The notes: generated by a model from the letters alone, not told the origin. Positions 1 to 5,649 are shown, numbered from the stretch's first letter. The stretch: DNA of 7,056 nucleotides from an uncultured Fimbriimonadales bacterium (GCA_937925775.1 CALAMM010000062.1:1-7056); one strand, 5' to 3'. Translations and numbers: made by a program.

Positions 1-156
1 GCGAGCGTGTTCCAGTCGGGCGTGGCGTATCAGATTTTGACGGAGGGCGACCTGCCGCCGTTGGGCGTGCTACGCTTCGAGATACTGCTGCGCTCGTCCA
101 AACCGCTGGCGCGCGCGCCCAAGCTGGAGGTACGCGCGGGCGTCGGCGCGCTGTAA
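1..156 (+). CDS. C-terminal end of an unrecognised protein (5' truncated by window)
   Basis: Frame 1 is open from the window edge to a TAA at 154-156, giving the last 51 residues of a protein whose start lies outside the window. The codons mostly end in G or C, as in the neighbouring genes, which supports real coding. The peptide alternates hydrophobic and charged residues (for example LRFEILLRSS and KLEVRAGVGAL), which suggests beta strands. I see no motif that identifies a family and assign no function. The stop lies 6 bp from the stop of the convergent Omp85-like gene, and there is no room for a terminator between them. A chance open frame is possible over such a short length. Confidence 0.6.
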   Translation, partial: ASVFQSGVAYQILTEGDLPPLGVLRFEILLRSSKPLARAPKLEVRAGVGAL

Positions 157-162
157 GGTGGC

Positions 163-1629
163 TCAGTACACTCCCGCGAGGCTAAGGTACACGAACCCGC
201 GCTTGCCGTAGGCGAGGTCGAGGCGGATTATGCCGATGGGCGAGGCGAAGCGTAAGCCTGCGCCCGCCCCGAAACGCACAGGAACGCTCGCCAGCTCCGC
301 GCTACTGTTCCAGACCGCTCCCGCGTCCACAAACACGGCCCCCTGCACCGCCTCCATCACGGGGAACTGGTACTCCACACTGCCCGCGACCATGCGATTG
401 CCTCGGAACTCGTCCTGCTCGTAGCCACGCAACAGGTCGTAGCCGCCGATCCAGAACAGCTCGCTCAGCGGCGTTCCGTCGGAGCCAACGCCCGCAACGC
501 CGCGCAGGGCAAGGGCGCTTTCACCCCGTAGTGGAATGTAGTAGCGCGCCTCGCCGAGAACGCGCGTGAATCGGAAATCACCGCTCAGGGTGCGCTCCGC
601 CAGCACTGTCGCGTGTAGCCCCTTACGCGGGAACCGACCCTCGCGCGTGTCGTAGACCACCTGCACGCCCAGCGCGGTGAACCGCCCGCGATTGGCGCTG
701 CGCAACCCAGGAGAGATGAGTGTGTCGGGCGCGTCATCGTAGTCCACGCGATCCGCGCGATAGCGCAGGCGCACCTCGAACAGTTCGCGCCAGTCGAGAC
801 CGAGATACGCCGAGACGCCGACCCGACGCTCGTACCGACGCACAGTATCCAGGTCGGCATAGAACACGGGGTAGAACGGGGAACGGTCGTAGAGCTCGAT
901 TCCGAAGTTGAACGCGCCGGGCAAGGCACGCGGCGCTTCATAGCTGAACGCATAGGAGGGGCGCAGTGCCTCGTACTCGCCTGTGTAGGGATTGCGCACC
1001 TGCTCGCGCTGCCACTGCAGACGGGCACGATGCCCCAGCCCCGCGACATTGGTCTCCACCACCTCCGCATACCCCACGAAGCCCTGCTCGCTACTGTAGC
1101 CTGCCGCCACCGCGAAATCGAGCGACGACTCCTCCTCAACCTGCAGCAGTAGGTTCGCCGTTCCGACCTGTTCGCCTGGCTCCGCGCCGAGCTTCGCATC
1201 GCGTAGGAAGGGGAACCGCCCCAAGCGTTGGCGCACCCGCTGGAGCCGCGCCTCGTTATACACCTCACCCGAACGCACCCCAATCAGCCGACGCAACACC
1301 TCCGTGCGCGTGCGCTTGTTACCACGCACCTCTACCGCCTCGATGACCCCCTCTGCCACCTGCACTGTCAGCACGCCCGATTCGTCCAGAGAGTAGTCCA
1401 CTACTCGGGCGAGCGTGTAGCCGTGCTGGTGATACCATGCCTCAACTTGCTTGAGCGCGGAGCGAATCGCTTCGGGAGAAGGCGTGGAACCTACCAACGA
1501 CAGGAGCGGTGCGCCAATCACCTCAGGCGACGCCACACTCACCCCCTGCAGCTGCACAGAACGCACCACAACTTGCCCAAAAACACCTGCCAGCAGCAGG
1601 CTCAGCCAGAATACCCCAATAGCGCGCAT
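163..1629 (-). CDS. Short Omp85/BamA-like outer-membrane protein with two POTRA-like domains
   Basis: The 488-residue product looks like an Omp85-superfamily barrel, the class that inserts or secretes proteins at the outer membrane (BamA, TamA, two-partner-secretion TpsB). Residues 1-18 form a signal peptide (MRAIGVFWLSLLLAGVFG, cleavage probably before Q19). Residues ~20-95 and ~96-167 resemble two POTRA modules; the second contains IEAVEVRGNKRTRTEVLRR and ends LLLQVEEES. Residues ~170-488 form the barrel, with YDTRE..FPRKGLHA (326-340), a loop-6-type GGYDLLRGY containing RGY (401-403), FVDAGAVW (433-440), and the last strands SPIGIIRLDLAYG and a terminal Tyr. BamA usually has about five POTRAs, so this is a reduced form closer in size to TamA/TpsB, and I do not name it bamA. 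The ATG at 1629 is chosen because the signal peptide starts there and a TATAAT lies just upstream. A GTG at 1665 and an ATG at 1647 are also in frame but lie upstream of or across that box. The partner or substrate is unknown. Confidence 0.88.
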   Translation of the reverse strand: MRAIGVFWLSLLLAGVFGQVVVRSVQLQGVSVASPEVIGAPLLSLVGSTPSPEAIRSALKQVEAWYHQHGYTLARVVDYSLDESGVLTVQVAEGVIEAVEVRGNKRTRTEVLRRLIGVRSGEVYNEARLQRVRQRLGRFPFLRDAKLGAEPGEQVGTANLLLQVEEESSLDFAVAAGYSSEQGFVGYAEVVETNVAGLGHRARLQWQREQVRNPYTGEYEALRPSYAFSYEAPRALPGAFNFGIELYDRSPFYPVFYADLDTVRRYERRVGVSAYLGLDWRELFEVRLRYRADRVDYDDAPDTLISPGLRSANRGRFTALGVQVVYDTREGRFPRKGLHATVLAERTLSGDFRFTRVLGEARYYIPLRGESALALRGVAGVGSDGTPLSELFWIGGYDLLRGYEQDEFRGNRMVAGSVEYQFPVMEAVQGAVFVDAGAVWNSSAELASVPVRFGAGAGLRFASPIGIIRLDLAYGKRGFVYLSLAGVY

Positions 1630-1635
1630 GCCTTT

Positions 1636-1641
1636 ATTATA
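1636..1641 (-). promoter_or_regulatory. -10 box (TATAAT) of the Omp85-like gene
   Basis: Read leftward, a perfect TATAAT ends 6 nt before the ATG at 1629 (AAAGGC between them). Transcription starting about 7 nt after the box would begin at or next to the A of the start codon, giving a leaderless mRNA. No good -35 hexamer is seen 16-19 bp upstream; that region overlaps the folC promoter. AGGC before the ATG is too weak and too close to be a convincing Shine-Dalgarno sequence. Confidence 0.6.
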
Positions 1642-1651
1642 GCCCATGAGA

Positions 1652-1657
1652 TATAAT
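1652..1657 (+). promoter_or_regulatory. -10 box (TATAAT) of folC
   Basis: A perfect TATAAT lies 10 nt before the folC ATG at 1668, with TTGCGCACCG between them. Initiation about 7 nt downstream would leave a leader of only a few nucleotides, and no Shine-Dalgarno motif is present. No clear -35 is seen. The position where it would lie (about 1628-1634) is inside the start region of the divergent Omp85-like gene, so the two promoters are interleaved. Confidence 0.6.
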
Positions 1658-1667
1658 TTGCGCACCG

Positions 1668-2996
1668 ATGGACTTCACGGAAGCGGTTCGGTACATCGAG
1701 AGCCTCTCCATTCAGGGTTGGAGGCTCGGCAACGCCCGATTCGAGGCGTTCTTAGCGCGTTTAAATCACCCCCACCTCAAGTATCCGTGTGTTCACATTA
1801 CAGGCACGAACGGCAAAGGCTCCACCACCGCGTTGCTCAGCTCGATTCTGCGCGCTGCAGGCTACCGCGTAGGAACCTACACCTCGCCCCATGTGTTCGA
1901 TATTCGCGAGCGTATCCTCATCGACGGCGAACCTATTTCCAAAGACCTGTTTGCCGAAGGCATCGCTTCCATGCGCCCCTTGATTGAACGGCTGAGCGAC
2001 ACGGAACATGGTCTGTTGACCGAGTTTGAGATTAAGACCGCGCTGGCGTTTTGGGCGTTCGAGCGGGCGGGGGTCGATATCGCTGTGCTGGAGGTGGGGC
2101 TGGGCGGGCGTATGGACGCCACAAATGTGATTGTCCCCGAGGTGAGCGTGATTGTGAGTATCGGCTTAGACCACACCGACCGCTTAGGTCCCACCCATCG
2201 GGACATCGCCTACGAGAAAGCGGGGATAATCAAGCCGGGGCGTCCTGTGGTGAGCGGGGCGTCGCATCCTGAGGCGGTAGCGATGATTGAGCGCGTGGCA
2301 CAGGCTCAGGGCGCACCGCTTTATCATGTCCGTTGCACAGCCTCTCCTGTCCGCGCGCCAGGTACTTTCGTTTATACCCCCCTTCCTTCGCCGACTGACT
2401 CCGCCGTGCGTGTGGGGTGTGGGGAGTGGGAGATCGCTTTACAGCCCTTTTTGATAGGCGACTACCAGCGCCACAACACGGCGTGTGCCGTTGCCGCTGC
2501 CGTGTTGCTACGCGAGCGTGGGTACGCCGTTCCCGACTCTGCGATTGAGCGTGGCGTGAGCGCGGCGCGCCTGCCAGGACGCTTACAGATTGTCGCCGAG
2601 TCGCCCCGAGTGGTGCTGGACGGAGCGCATAACCCTGACGCCGCCGCCGCGCTGGCAAAAGCGTTGCCCCGTCTGTTCAAATATCGACGGCTTCTTCTCG
2701 TGTTCGGCATGCTTGCGCCGCACGAGCCGTCGGATACGCTTGCTCATCTGCTGCCGTTGGCAGAGGTTGCCATCTTCACTCCACTGCCCAATCCACGCGC
2801 CCACGCAGCGGAAACCCTCCTGCAGCGCGCCCAAGCGTGGCTGGAAGCGCACCCGCGCCGCAACCCGCCCGCGCTACTCACCGCTTCCGACCCATCGCAG
2901 GCGTTTCAACGCGCCAGGGAACTTGCCGATCAAGATGACCTCATCTTGGTGACAGGCTCGTTTTATCTGGTCGGCGCGTGGCGAGACCTGCAGTGA
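1668..2996 (+). CDS. folC: Folylpolyglutamate synthase / dihydrofolate synthase
   Basis: This Mur-ligase-family enzyme of 442 residues (normal length) adds glutamate, with ATP, to dihydropteroate and/or tetrahydrofolates in the cytoplasm, completing folate synthesis and retaining folates in the cell. The ATP P-loop is GTNGKGS (46-52), followed by YTSPHVFDIRERI (71-83), the region that shapes the folate site. LEVGLGGRMDATNV (141-154) and SIGLDHTDRLG (164-174) carry metal and nucleotide contacts. YEKAGIIKPGRPV (182-194) includes the family lysines, and GDYQRHN (264-270) closes the central domain. The C-terminal glutamate-binding domain has LPGRLQ (302-307), DGAHNPDAA (318-326) and LVTGSFYLVG (427-436). 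All key motifs look intact. Whether it has one or both activities cannot be read from sequence. It is divergent from the Omp85-like gene and 36 bp upstream of mnmE on the same strand, though mnmE seems to have its own promoter. Confidence 0.95.
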   Translation: MDFTEAVRYIESLSIQGWRLGNARFEAFLARLNHPHLKYPCVHITGTNGKGSTTALLSSILRAAGYRVGTYTSPHVFDIRERILIDGEPISKDLFAEGIASMRPLIERLSDTEHGLLTEFEIKTALAFWAFERAGVDIAVLEVGLGGRMDATNVIVPEVSVIVSIGLDHTDRLGPTHRDIAYEKAGIIKPGRPVVSGASHPEAVAMIERVAQAQGAPLYHVRCTASPVRAPGTFVYTPLPSPTDSAVRVGCGEWEIALQPFLIGDYQRHNTACAVAAAVLLRERGYAVPDSAIERGVSAARLPGRLQIVAESPRVVLDGAHNPDAAAALAKALPRLFKYRRLLLVFGMLAPHEPSDTLAHLLPLAEVAIFTPLPNPRAHAAETLLQRAQAWLEAHPRRNPPALLTASDPSQAFQRARELADQDDLILVTGSFYLVGAWRDLQ

Positions 2997-3019
2997 ACTC
3001 TGCCAAGCAACGCGGAAGG

Positions 3020-3025
3020 TACAAT
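3020..3025 (+). promoter_or_regulatory. -10-like box (TACAAT) just before mnmE
   Basis: TACAAT, one mismatch from the consensus, lies in the 36-bp folC-mnmE gap, 7 nt before the mnmE ATG. Initiation at the usual distance would fall on the start codon itself. GGAAGG at 3014-3019 ends 13 nt before the ATG, rather far for a Shine-Dalgarno site. No clear -35 is visible. mnmE may also be read through from folC. Confidence 0.45.
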
Positions 3026-3032
3026 TCGCTCG

Positions 3033-4394
3033 ATGAACCGCTCCGACATCATCGCAGCGATTGCGACGCCGCCTGGCGAGGGGGGGATTGGAATCGTGCG
3101 AGTTAGTGGGGTGGGAGCGATTGAGCTCGCCGAGCGGCTGTTCCAGCGCAGGGGGTGCAAGCCCTTGCAGAGCCACCGCGTCTATTTTGGGACAGTCCAT
3201 GACCCCGACACAGGCAGAGTTCTCGACCGCGCGTTGCTCATCCCCTTCCGCGCCCCCCACAGCTACACAGGCGAGGATGTGGCGGAGTTCCACTGCCACG
3301 GCAGTCCCTACCTGCTTCGGTGCGTGCTGGAGCTGTTATGCCGACTGGGCGCGCGCCCCGCTGAGCCGGGCGAGTTTACCCTGCGGGCGTTCCTGAACGG
3401 CAAGTTAGATTTGGCGCAGGCAGAAGCCGTCGCCGACCTCATCCGGGCCCGCTCCGACGCCCAACTGCGCAGCGCTCTCGCCCTCCACGAGGGCAAACTC
3501 TCCCAACAAATCCAGCACCTGAGCGACGCGCTGCTCGGCATTATCGCGAGTGTAGAGGCGCATATCGACTTTTCAGAGGAGATCGGCGAGCTGGAGCCAC
3601 AAACGCTCATCCCATCGGTTCAAAGCCTGATTCAGCAATTGGAGACGCTGCTGCAGGGGGCGCGTGCGGGGCGAATCCTGCGAGAGGGTGCGCGTGTCGC
3701 CCTCATCGGACGCCCGAATGTCGGCAAATCGTCCCTGCTGAACGCCTTGCTGGGTGAGGAGCGCGCCATCGTAACAGAGGTTCCCGGCACCACGCGCGAC
3801 ACCATCGAGGAGAGCTTCCAAATCGAGGGTGTGCCTATCGTGATTCTGGACACGGCAGGCTTGCGGGCAAGCGCCGATGTAGTGGAGCAGATGGGCATCG
3901 AGCGGGCGCACCGCGCTGCCAAGCAGGCGGATCTTATCCTGTTCGTGTACGACCTGACCGCCCCTGACAAGGAGGTGGACAGGGAGCTGCTGAGGCGTCT
4001 GCCTCCAGAAACGCCGAAGGTGTTGGTGGGCAACAAGGCGGATTTGTCTCGCCCGCCTTTCGCAACGCTGACGGCGGACGAGCCGACTGTGATTATCTCC
4101 GCGCTCACAGGCGCAGGATTGGACGCCCTACGGCAAGCCATCCTCAACGCCTTACAACTTGCGTGCCTCGGCGAAGAGACTGCTACACTCACCCACCAGC
4201 GCCACATCCACGCGGTGCAGCGGGCGAAAGCGGGCTTGCTACAGGCGTTGGAATCGCTTCAGGCAGGCATGCCACCCGACATCGTCGCGATAGACCTGCG
4301 TGGTGCGTGGCTCGCTCTCGGCGAGATTACTGGTGCAAGCGCGGACGATGAGCTGGTGAATCGGATTTTTCGGGAGTTCTGTATCGGTAAATAG
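3033..4394 (+). CDS. mnmE: tRNA uridine-5-carboxymethylaminomethyl(34) synthesis GTPase MnmE
   Basis: Complete 453-residue MnmE (TrmE). With MnmG it installs the carboxymethylaminomethyl (or aminomethyl) group on C5 of wobble uridine 34 in certain tRNAs, using a methylene-tetrahydrofolate carbon, FAD and GTP hydrolysis. The N-terminal folate-binding domain begins DIIAAIATPPGEGGIGIVRV (5-24) and includes GEDVAEFHCHG (80-90) and EPGEFTLRAFLNGKLDL (111-127). The GTPase domain is inserted in the helical domain: G1 GRPNVGKSS (226-234), G2/K-loop region PGTTRDTIEE (251-260), G3 DTAGLR (273-278), G4 NKAD (334-337) and G5 SALTGAG (356-362). The chain ends in the diagnostic FCIGK, with Cys450 in the expected place. 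Nothing is missing. It converges on the small lipoprotein gene, with a long hairpin between the two. Confidence 0.97.
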   Translation: MNRSDIIAAIATPPGEGGIGIVRVSGVGAIELAERLFQRRGCKPLQSHRVYFGTVHDPDTGRVLDRALLIPFRAPHSYTGEDVAEFHCHGSPYLLRCVLELLCRLGARPAEPGEFTLRAFLNGKLDLAQAEAVADLIRARSDAQLRSALALHEGKLSQQIQHLSDALLGIIASVEAHIDFSEEIGELEPQTLIPSVQSLIQQLETLLQGARAGRILREGARVALIGRPNVGKSSLLNALLGEERAIVTEVPGTTRDTIEESFQIEGVPIVILDTAGLRASADVVEQMGIERAHRAAKQADLILFVYDLTAPDKEVDRELLRRLPPETPKVLVGNKADLSRPPFATLTADEPTVIISALTGAGLDALRQAILNALQLACLGEETATLTHQRHIHAVQRAKAGLLQALESLQAGMPPDIVAIDLRGAWLALGEITGASADDELVNRIFREFCIGK

Positions 4395-4395
4395 G

Positions 4396-4446
4396 CGTGT
4401 TGGGGACGCCGCGGCTCTGTCGGAGGGAGCAGGGCGTCCCCGCACG
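4396..4446. terminator. Long hairpin between convergent mnmE and the small lipoprotein gene
   Basis: GGGGACGCC at 4402-4410 pairs perfectly with GGCGTCCCC at 4433-4441. Outside it, CGTG (4396-4399) pairs with CACG (4443-4446) across a TT/G internal loop. Inside it, GCTC (4414-4417) pairs with GAGC (4427-4430). The hairpin fills most of the 62-bp gap between two convergent stop codons, a natural place for a bidirectional terminator. Neither side has a T-run, so it is not a classical intrinsic terminator. It could act with Rho, protect mRNA 3' ends, or be a copy of an interspersed palindromic repeat. Confidence 0.5.
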
Positions 4447-4456
4447 GAGTACCGCT

Positions 4457-4639
4457 TCAGTAGCCGCCCGCCTTGCGCTCTTCGGCGGCAGCGCCAGGCG
4501 TGTCAGGCGCGGTCTGCTGACCCATCGGGTTCGAGGTGGGGGGCGCCGCCGCCTCACCCTCACCGCCCTGATCGCCACACGCTGCAAGGTTCCACGCCAC
4601 CAGCAGCATCGCCAAGCTCCGTAGAATCCAGCGTTTCAT
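4457..4639 (-). CDS. Small lipoprotein (60 aa)
   Basis: A 60-residue protein with a clear lipoprotein signal peptide: MKRWILRSLAMLLVAWNLAAC has a charged n-region, a hydrophobic core and a LAAC lipobox, so Cys21 would be lipidated. The residue after Cys is Gly, so the enterobacterial Asp+2 retention signal is absent. The ~39 residues after Cys21 are rich in Gly, Ala, Pro, Glu and Thr (PPTSNPMGQQTAPDTPG) and look disordered. Translation is well supported: TAAGGAGG, fully complementary to the 16S rRNA tail, ends 5 nt from the ATG and overlaps the stop codon of the upstream prepilin-like gene. The two are therefore almost certainly co-transcribed and perhaps translationally coupled. The function is unknown. 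It may work with the prepilin-like protein at the cell surface, but that rests only on adjacency. Confidence 0.8.
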   Translation of the reverse strand: MKRWILRSLAMLLVAWNLAACGDQGGEGEAAAPPTSNPMGQQTAPDTPGAAAEERKAGGY

Positions 4640-4643
4640 GCTT

Positions 4644-4651
4644 GCCTCCTT
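4644..4651 (-). promoter_or_regulatory. Strong Shine-Dalgarno site overlapping the upstream stop codon
   Basis: Read leftward, TAAGGAGG occupies these positions, 5 nt before the lipoprotein ATG at 4639. Its first two bases (TA) are part of the TAA stop (4652-4650) of the prepilin-like gene, so a ribosome finishing the first gene sits on the start signal of the second. Confidence 0.8.
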
Positions 4652-5477
4652 AGGGCCAGTTCTGGTTGTCGGGCAGGTTCAGACGTGCAATCGCAGGCGA
4701 GATAGCAAAGCGTCCCTGAGGCGAGTAGAACCACTCGTAGCGCACCCACTTCGCGTGCCCATCCGCGAAGATGGCATTCGTGCCGCCGCTGTGCCGCTCC
4801 GAGAGCATCAGGAACACCTCGTTCCAGTTCGTCGAGCCCGGCTCGATGTAGGGATAGAGGTCGAACGGCAGTGTCGAGGTTCCGAACACGCTGCGCAATC
4901 GCTCAGGCACGCCCTCGCTCTGCGAGCGCGACTCAGTGATAATGATTACATCCGCGGTCGTCTCCCAGCCTGCCTCGTTATGCTCGAGACCGCTGTAAGT
5001 GGTGCGGTTGTAGCCGTAGTTCGCGATGAACTCCTCGTTCTTTGCATAGTGCCCATAGATACGGGGAGCCACTTTGGAACAGCCGCGGGCAGTAATAGTG
5101 CTGGGCGCGTTCGTGGGGAATGTGCCCACAAGCAGTGAGCCAGGCGCGTCATCGTTGGCGCGACAGCCATCCGCCGCCGTATACTCCACTAAACGCGGCT
5201 TCGGCGCAGAGGACTGCGGACAGACAAAAATATCCCAGTTCTTGATGTAGGGATAGGGCGGAATATGCCACTCCCACCACATGTAGACATGGTAGCCGTC
5301 GTAGTCCTGAGCGTACATCCGCATGGTCGTGCCCAACTGGCGCATGTTCGACAGACACGAGGTCTGACGCGCTTTCGCACGCGCCTGGGCGAACACGGGG
5401 AACAAAATCGCCGCCAGTATCGCGATAATCGCAATCACCACAAGCAGCTCGATGAGCGTAAAGCCCTTCCTTCGCAT
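4650..5477 (-). CDS. Prepilin-type protein with N-terminal cleavage/methylation motif and H-X9-DG domain
   Basis: 275-residue type IV pilin-like (pseudopilin-like) protein. MRRKG ends in the Gly5 after which a prepilin peptidase would cut. The mature chain would start FTLIELLVVIAIIAILAAIL, with Glu at mature position 5, forming the usual hydrophobic assembly helix (6-30). After the Armatimonadota-like segment PVFAQARAKARQTSCLSNMRQLG (27-49) comes a globular domain with Cys86, Cys105 and Cys133. It ends with the processing-associated H-X9-DG motif: His229, then SGGTNAIFA, then Asp239-Gly240. Large paralogous families of such proteins are known in Armatimonadota and Planctomycetes, and the role of most is unknown; a surface or secretion-associated fibre subunit is the usual guess. 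The start is the ATG after GGGGGG-N5, and the peptidase motif fits it. No pilus assembly genes are nearby. A ~11-bp-phased repeat array lies upstream. Confidence 0.93.
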   Translation of the reverse strand: MRRKGFTLIELLVVIAIIAILAAILFPVFAQARAKARQTSCLSNMRQLGTTMRMYAQDYDGYHVYMWWEWHIPPYPYIKNWDIFVCPQSSAPKPRLVEYTAADGCRANDDAPGSLLVGTFPTNAPSTITARGCSKVAPRIYGHYAKNEEFIANYGYNRTTYSGLEHNEAGWETTADVIIITESRSQSEGVPERLRSVFGTSTLPFDLYPYIEPGSTNWNEVFLMLSERHSGGTNAIFADGHAKWVRYEWFYSPQGRFAISPAIARLNLPDNQNWP

Positions 5478-5489
5478 AGGAGCCCCCCT

Positions 5490-5518
5490 GTCATATAGTG
5501 TGAATAACGCAAAGTTAA
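5490..5518 (-). promoter_or_regulatory. Possible weak promoter of the prepilin-like gene
   Basis: Read leftward, TTAACT (5518-5513) could be a -35 and TATATG (5497-5492) or TATGAC (5495-5490) a -10, with a spacer of 15 or 17 bp. Both hexamers match consensus only partly, as expected for an activator-dependent promoter. A G-run (GGGGGG, complement of 5483-5488) 5 nt before the ATG at 5477 would serve as ribosome-binding site. The TTAACT also belongs to the phased repeat array. Confidence 0.3.
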
Positions 5519-5575
5519 GGAGGTGTTAAGCGATGCTAAGAAAGGGTTTAGAAAAAGGCTTTAGAGGCTATTTAG
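5514..5575. repeat. Six phased NYTWAG hexamers, about one helical turn apart
   Basis: On the + strand the hexamers GTTAAG, GTTAAG, GCTAAG, GTTTAG, CTTTAG and ATTTAG begin at 5514, 5525, 5535, 5546, 5559 and 5570, so spacings are 11, 10, 11, 13 and 11 bp. Each is followed by a purine-rich stretch such as GAGG or AAAAAGG. The array lies 37-98 bp upstream of the prepilin-like ATG. In that gene's sense the units read CTTAAC or CTAAA. Direct repeats with ~11-bp period are the usual binding pattern of OmpR/PhoB-family response regulators, so an operator is a reasonable guess. Phased A/T steps could also simply bend DNA. Confidence 0.5.
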
Positions 5576-5585
5576 GAAAGCGAGT

Positions 5586-5622
5586 GCATTTCCCTCTCCC
5601 ACGCAGTAGGAGAGGGGAATGC
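5586..5622. repeat. 14-bp inverted repeat (hairpin) downstream of the MmgE/PrpD gene
   Basis: GCATTTCCCTCTCC (5586-5599) pairs with GGAGAGGGGAATGC (5609-5622) over all 14 positions with one T-G wobble, leaving a 9-nt loop. It lies 43 bp past the MmgE/PrpD stop, in transcript sense the second of two possible hairpins. There is no T-run on either side, so terminator function is uncertain. CCCTCTCC/GGAGAGGG palindromes of this kind are often small interspersed repeats, and copies elsewhere in the genome would show which it is. Confidence 0.6.
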
Positions 5623-5649
5623 CAAGCACATCGGTGTTCACTCCCCTCT
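5611..5649. repeat. Alternative 8-bp hairpin sharing an arm with the 5586-5622 hairpin
   Basis: AGAGGGGA (5611-5618) is an exact reverse complement of TCCCCTCT (5642-5649), with a 23-nt loop that itself contains CAC-ATCG-GTG. The same purine arm is used by the larger hairpin at 5586-5622, so only one can form at a time. In the leftward transcript this weaker hairpin is made first, 15 nt after the MmgE/PrpD stop codon. It could be a processing or termination structure, or part of the same repeat element. Confidence 0.4.

Noticed and set aside
585..1283. 232-codon leftward frame inside the Omp85-like gene
   Set aside because: Its product is a low-complexity Arg/Ser/Cys-rich peptide typical of an out-of-frame reading of GC-rich coding DNA. 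The overlapping frame has clear barrel motifs.
1630..1665. Longer N-terminus for the Omp85-like protein from a GTG at 1665 or ATG at 1647
   Set aside because: The extra residues precede a complete signal peptide that starts at the ATG at 1629, and the added codons run through or upstream of the TATAAT box that would drive the gene.
4638..5138. Long rightward open frame opposite the prepilin-like gene (166 codons)
   Set aside because: It is antisense to a well-supported prepilin/H-X9-DG protein, has no recognisable motif and no ribosome-binding site in favour of it. High GC makes such shadow frames common.
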